DNA of 64,000 bases from Paraprevotella clara YIT 11840. Its GTDB lineage: Bacteria > Bacteroidota > Bacteroidia > Bacteroidales > Bacteroidaceae. Each line of letters opens with the position of its first letter. Within the stretch, counting starts at the first letter, position 1. The stretch covers positions 186,001 through 250,000 of the forward strand of contig NZ_JH376591.1 of the NCBI RefSeq assembly GCF_000233955.1, written 5' to 3'. Positions 61,419-64,000 of the stretch are shown here, one piece after another. The translations under genes and the position numbers were made by a program. The notes beneath the pieces are model-generated. The model ran no database searches. It was not told where the DNA came from and saw only the letters and a program-made list of their open reading frames with translations.

Positions 61419-64000
61419 ATGAAAACAGTAAAGAGCATCTGTCTTACATTATTAATATTGGGTACGGGTTTTCCATCCGTGCAGGCTCAAACGGAAGAAA
61501 AACAAGTAAAGCCAACCGTAGAATATTCCCGTATTCCCCGTTCCTATACTATCGGAGGAATTTCCGTGGAGGGAGCAAAGAACTATGACGATTATATGCT
61601 TATCGGGTTATCCGGACTTACGGTCGGCCAGAAAGTAAACATTCCCGGGGAGGAAATCACCGATGCCGTCAAGCGTTTCTGGCGTAACGGTTTGTTCTCG
61701 AATGTTTCGATAGAAGCGGATAGCGTGGTGGGCGATAAGGTCTACCTTTGCATCAAGCTGACACAGCGTCCGCGTGTATCGCAGATCAATTACAGCGGTG
61801 TGAAAAAGGGAGAGCGTGAAGATTTGGAAAACCGCATCGGTTTGTTGAAAGACAACCAGCTCACTCCGAACATGATAGACCGTGCGAAGTTCTTGATTAA
61901 AAAGTATTTCGATGAAAAGGGATACAAGAATGCCGAAATCGAGATTTTGCAGAGAGACGATGTGACCGCACCGGACAAGACCATTGTGGATATTCGTATC
62001 GACAAGAAAGAAAAGGTGAAGATACACTCCATTACGATTGAGGGAAACCATGCTTTGAGTACGAAGAAGATAAAAGGAACGATGTTCGTTCCGGGCGTTT
62101 TCAAGAAAACCAATGAAAAAGGACGTCCCGGCAGTTGGTTCCGTACGAAGAAATTTATAGAAGAGAAGTACAAGGAAGACAAGGAAAACCTGATAAAGAA
62201 GTATAACGAGCTGGGATATCGTGATGCCGTGATTCTGGAAGACAGTGTGACGCCTCATAATGAGAAGACGGTGGACGTGTACGTGAAGGTGGAAGAAGGT
62301 CAAAGGTATTATCTCCGCAATATAGAATGGGTGGGCAATACGATTTATTCCACGACGGCCCTGAATAACCTGCTCCGCATGAAGAAAGGCGATGTGTATA
62401 ACCAGACGAAACTGGAGGAACGTACATCGACTGATGAAGATGCCGTGGGTAATCTTTATTATAATAACGGATATGTGTTCTACCGACTGGATCCGGTGGA
62501 AGTGAATATCGACGGCGACTCGATTGATTTGGAACTCCGTATTACCGAGGGACCGCAGGCTACGATACGTCATATTGCCATCAACGGTAACGACCGTGTG
62601 TACGAGAGCGTGGTGCGTCGGGAATTGCGTACCAAACCCGGCGACTTGTTCAGCAAAGAGGCTTTGGAACGTTCTTTTCGTGAAATCGCTTCGATGGGGC
62701 ACTTCGATCCGGAACAGATTGACCCGAAGGTCGTTCCTTCTCAGTCGGACGGTACGGTGGACATTGATTGGGGATTGGTGTCGAAGTCGAACGACCAAAT
62801 CGAGTTCTCATTAGGTTACGGACAGACGGGTGTGATTGGAAAAATCGGCTTGAAGTTCTCGAATTTCTGTCTGGCCAACTTATTTACGAAGGGCGGTCTT
62901 CGTCGGGGAGTCCTGCCGCAGGGTAACGGAGAGACGTTTAGTATCAGCGGACAGACAAACGGACAGTACTACCAGTCGTACAGTGTCAACTACATGAACC
63001 CGTGGTTCGGAGGCAAGCGTCCTAACGCCTTGTCGTTCTCGGCTTTCTTCTCTAAGCAGACTGACGTGAGCGATAACTATTACAACTCCTCTTACTACAA
63101 CAGCTACTATAATTATCTGTATGGTTATGGTACGAGCGGTTCCAATTATTACGAGAATTTCCTCGATCCGGATTCTTACGTGAAACTGTTTGGTGTGTCA
63201 TTGGGATGGGGTAAGCGTTTGCGTTGGCCGGACGACTATTTCCAACTGTCGGCAGACCTCTCGTATCAGCGTTACATCCTGAGGGACTGGAACTATTTCC
63301 TTATTTCGAATGGTTCTTGCAACAATATAGCTTTGAATCTGGCTTTATCCCGTAATTCCACGGACAATCCGATTTATCCCCGTCGCGGTTCGGAGTTTAC
63401 ATTGTCCGTAGGATTGACGCCCCCGTATTCTTTGTTTGACAACAAGGACTACAAGAACTTGGCGAACAATTACCAAAGTGCAAGCTATGACCGGGAGATG
63501 CAGGAGAAGTACAAATGGATCGAATATCACAAGTGGAAGTTCAAACTCCGTACTTATACGGCCTTGAGCAGTATGGTGAAGTGTCCGGTGTTGATGACAC
63601 GCATAGAGTTCGGACTGTTGGGAGCTTACAATAAATATAAGAAGTCACCGTTTGAGACCTATTATGTCGGGGGAGACGGAATGTCCGGTTACTCTACGAC
63701 GTACGCCACCGAAACTATCGGTTTGCGCGGTTACGACAACGGTTCTTTGACGCCAAGCGGATATACGGGGTATGCCTACGACCGTTTCACGTTGGAGTTG
63801 CGCTATCCGCTCATGCTGCAAGGTTCAACGAACATCTATGCGTTGACTTTCATCGAAGGCGGTAATGCGTGGTCGAGCGTGAAAGACTTCAATCCGTTCG
63901 ACATGAAACGTTCAGCCGGGGTCGGTGTACGTATATTCTTGCCGATGGTAGGTTTGCTGGGAATCGACTGGGCATACGGTTTCGATGATGTCTTCGGTTC
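61419..64000 (+). CDS. bamA: Outer membrane assembly factor BamA (partial, runs off the window)
   Basis: Starts MKTVKSICLTLLILGTGFPS with a signal peptide (cleavage near VQAQ). Residues about 43-440 hold POTRA domains (YTIGGISVEGAKNYDDYMLI, RISQ/RVSQINYSGV, VKIHSITIEGNHALSTKK, QRYYLRNIEWVGNTIYST, RHIAINGNDRVYESVVRREL). From about 450 the barrel begins (SNDQIEFSLGYGQTGVIGKI). GLRGYDNGS near residue 770 carries the conserved RGY. 860 codons lie inside the window and no stop codon is reached. It inserts outer membrane proteins, including the many receptors and barrels encoded in this window. Confidence 0.97.
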   Translation, partial: MKTVKSICLTLLILGTGFPSVQAQTEEKQVKPTVEYSRIPRSYTIGGISVEGAKNYDDYMLIGLSGLTVGQKVNIPGEEITDAVKRFWRNGLFSNVSIEADSVVGDKVYLCIKLTQRPRVSQINYSGVKKGEREDLENRIGLLKDNQLTPNMIDRAKFLIKKYFDEKGYKNAEIEILQRDDVTAPDKTIVDIRIDKKEKVKIHSITIEGNHALSTKKIKGTMFVPGVFKKTNEKGRPGSWFRTKKFIEEKYKEDKENLIKKYNELGYRDAVILEDSVTPHNEKTVDVYVKVEEGQRYYLRNIEWVGNTIYSTTALNNLLRMKKGDVYNQTKLEERTSTDEDAVGNLYYNNGYVFYRLDPVEVNIDGDSIDLELRITEGPQATIRHIAINGNDRVYESVVRRELRTKPGDLFSKEALERSFREIASMGHFDPEQIDPKVVPSQSDGTVDIDWGLVSKSNDQIEFSLGYGQTGVIGKIGLKFSNFCLANLFTKGGLRRGVLPQGNGETFSISGQTNGQYYQSYSVNYMNPWFGGKRPNALSFSAFFSKQTDVSDNYYNSSYYNSYYNYLYGYGTSGSNYYENFLDPDSYVKLFGVSLGWGKRLRWPDDYFQLSADLSYQRYILRDWNYFLISNGSCNNIALNLALSRNSTDNPIYPRRGSEFTLSVGLTPPYSLFDNKDYKNLANNYQSASYDREMQEKYKWIEYHKWKFKLRTYTALSSMVKCPVLMTRIEFGLLGAYNKYKKSPFETYYVGGDGMSGYSTTYATETIGLRGYDNGSLTPSGYTGYAYDRFTLELRYPLMLQGSTNIYALTFIEGGNAWSSVKDFNPFDMKRSAGVGVRIFLPMVGLLGIDWAYGFDDVFG

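Overview
The window looks like a Bacteroidales chromosome. Support comes from SusC/SusD pairs, an ECF sigma/FecR pair, several proteins with type IX secretion (T9SS) style C-terminal domains, and repeated promoters of the Bacteroidetes form TTTG-N20-TAnnTTTG (for example ahead of pyrE and the tRNA pair). The arrangements DUF6089-uppS-bamA and argH-SRPBCC-pyrE / recX-prmC-ribD are, from memory, the usual ones in this order. T9SS cargo together with STN-type SusC suggests a Barnesiella/Odoribacter/Porphyromonas-like lineage rather than a classical gut Bacteroides, but the genus cannot be fixed from the sequence.

Layout. 1-900: a decayed family 2 glycosyltransferase. 1047-2725: two small secreted proteins, one with a T9SS tail. 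2861-4450: an AlbA_2/Schlafen-type regulator with a 13-bp tandem repeat inside its reading frame. 4866-19568: an ECF sigma factor, FecR anti-sigma factor, STN-SusC, SusD, a zinc metallohydrolase lipoprotein, DUF4302, and PKD-like, RCC1-repeat and BspA-like LRR surface proteins. This has the shape of a nutrient-uptake operon but contains no carbohydrate-active enzyme. 19600-22093 (minus): a polysaccharide flippase and a glycosyltransferase-like protein. 22328-29784: a V-type ATPase operon (E, DUF2764, A, B, D, I, K) whose K subunit carries the sodium-binding residue set.

30112-42103 (minus): a tight seven-gene operon that is the most interesting part of the window. It encodes a TonB receptor, a DUF4876 lipoprotein, a DUF6850-type barrel, two paralogous gingipain-like (clan CD) proteins with HEAT-like tails, a papain-like protease whose C-terminus resembles the last strands of the hemophore HmuY, and a short lipoprotein resembling the N-terminal half of HmuY. 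I read it as a candidate proteolysis-coupled haem or iron acquisition system. Upstream of it lie a secreted alpha/beta hydrolase, tRNA-Leu, tRNA-Gly and an all-cysteine Rieske-like lipoprotein.

44202-58405: housekeeping genes (argH, SRPBCC, pyrE, comF, recX, prmC, ribD), interrupted by a giant FG-GAP/T9SS protein (47241-53018) and by a RhuM-Doc module between two 95-bp direct repeats made from the 3' end of comF. 58534-64000: a DUF6242 lipoprotein, a DUF6089 membrane protein, uppS, and bamA, which runs off the window.
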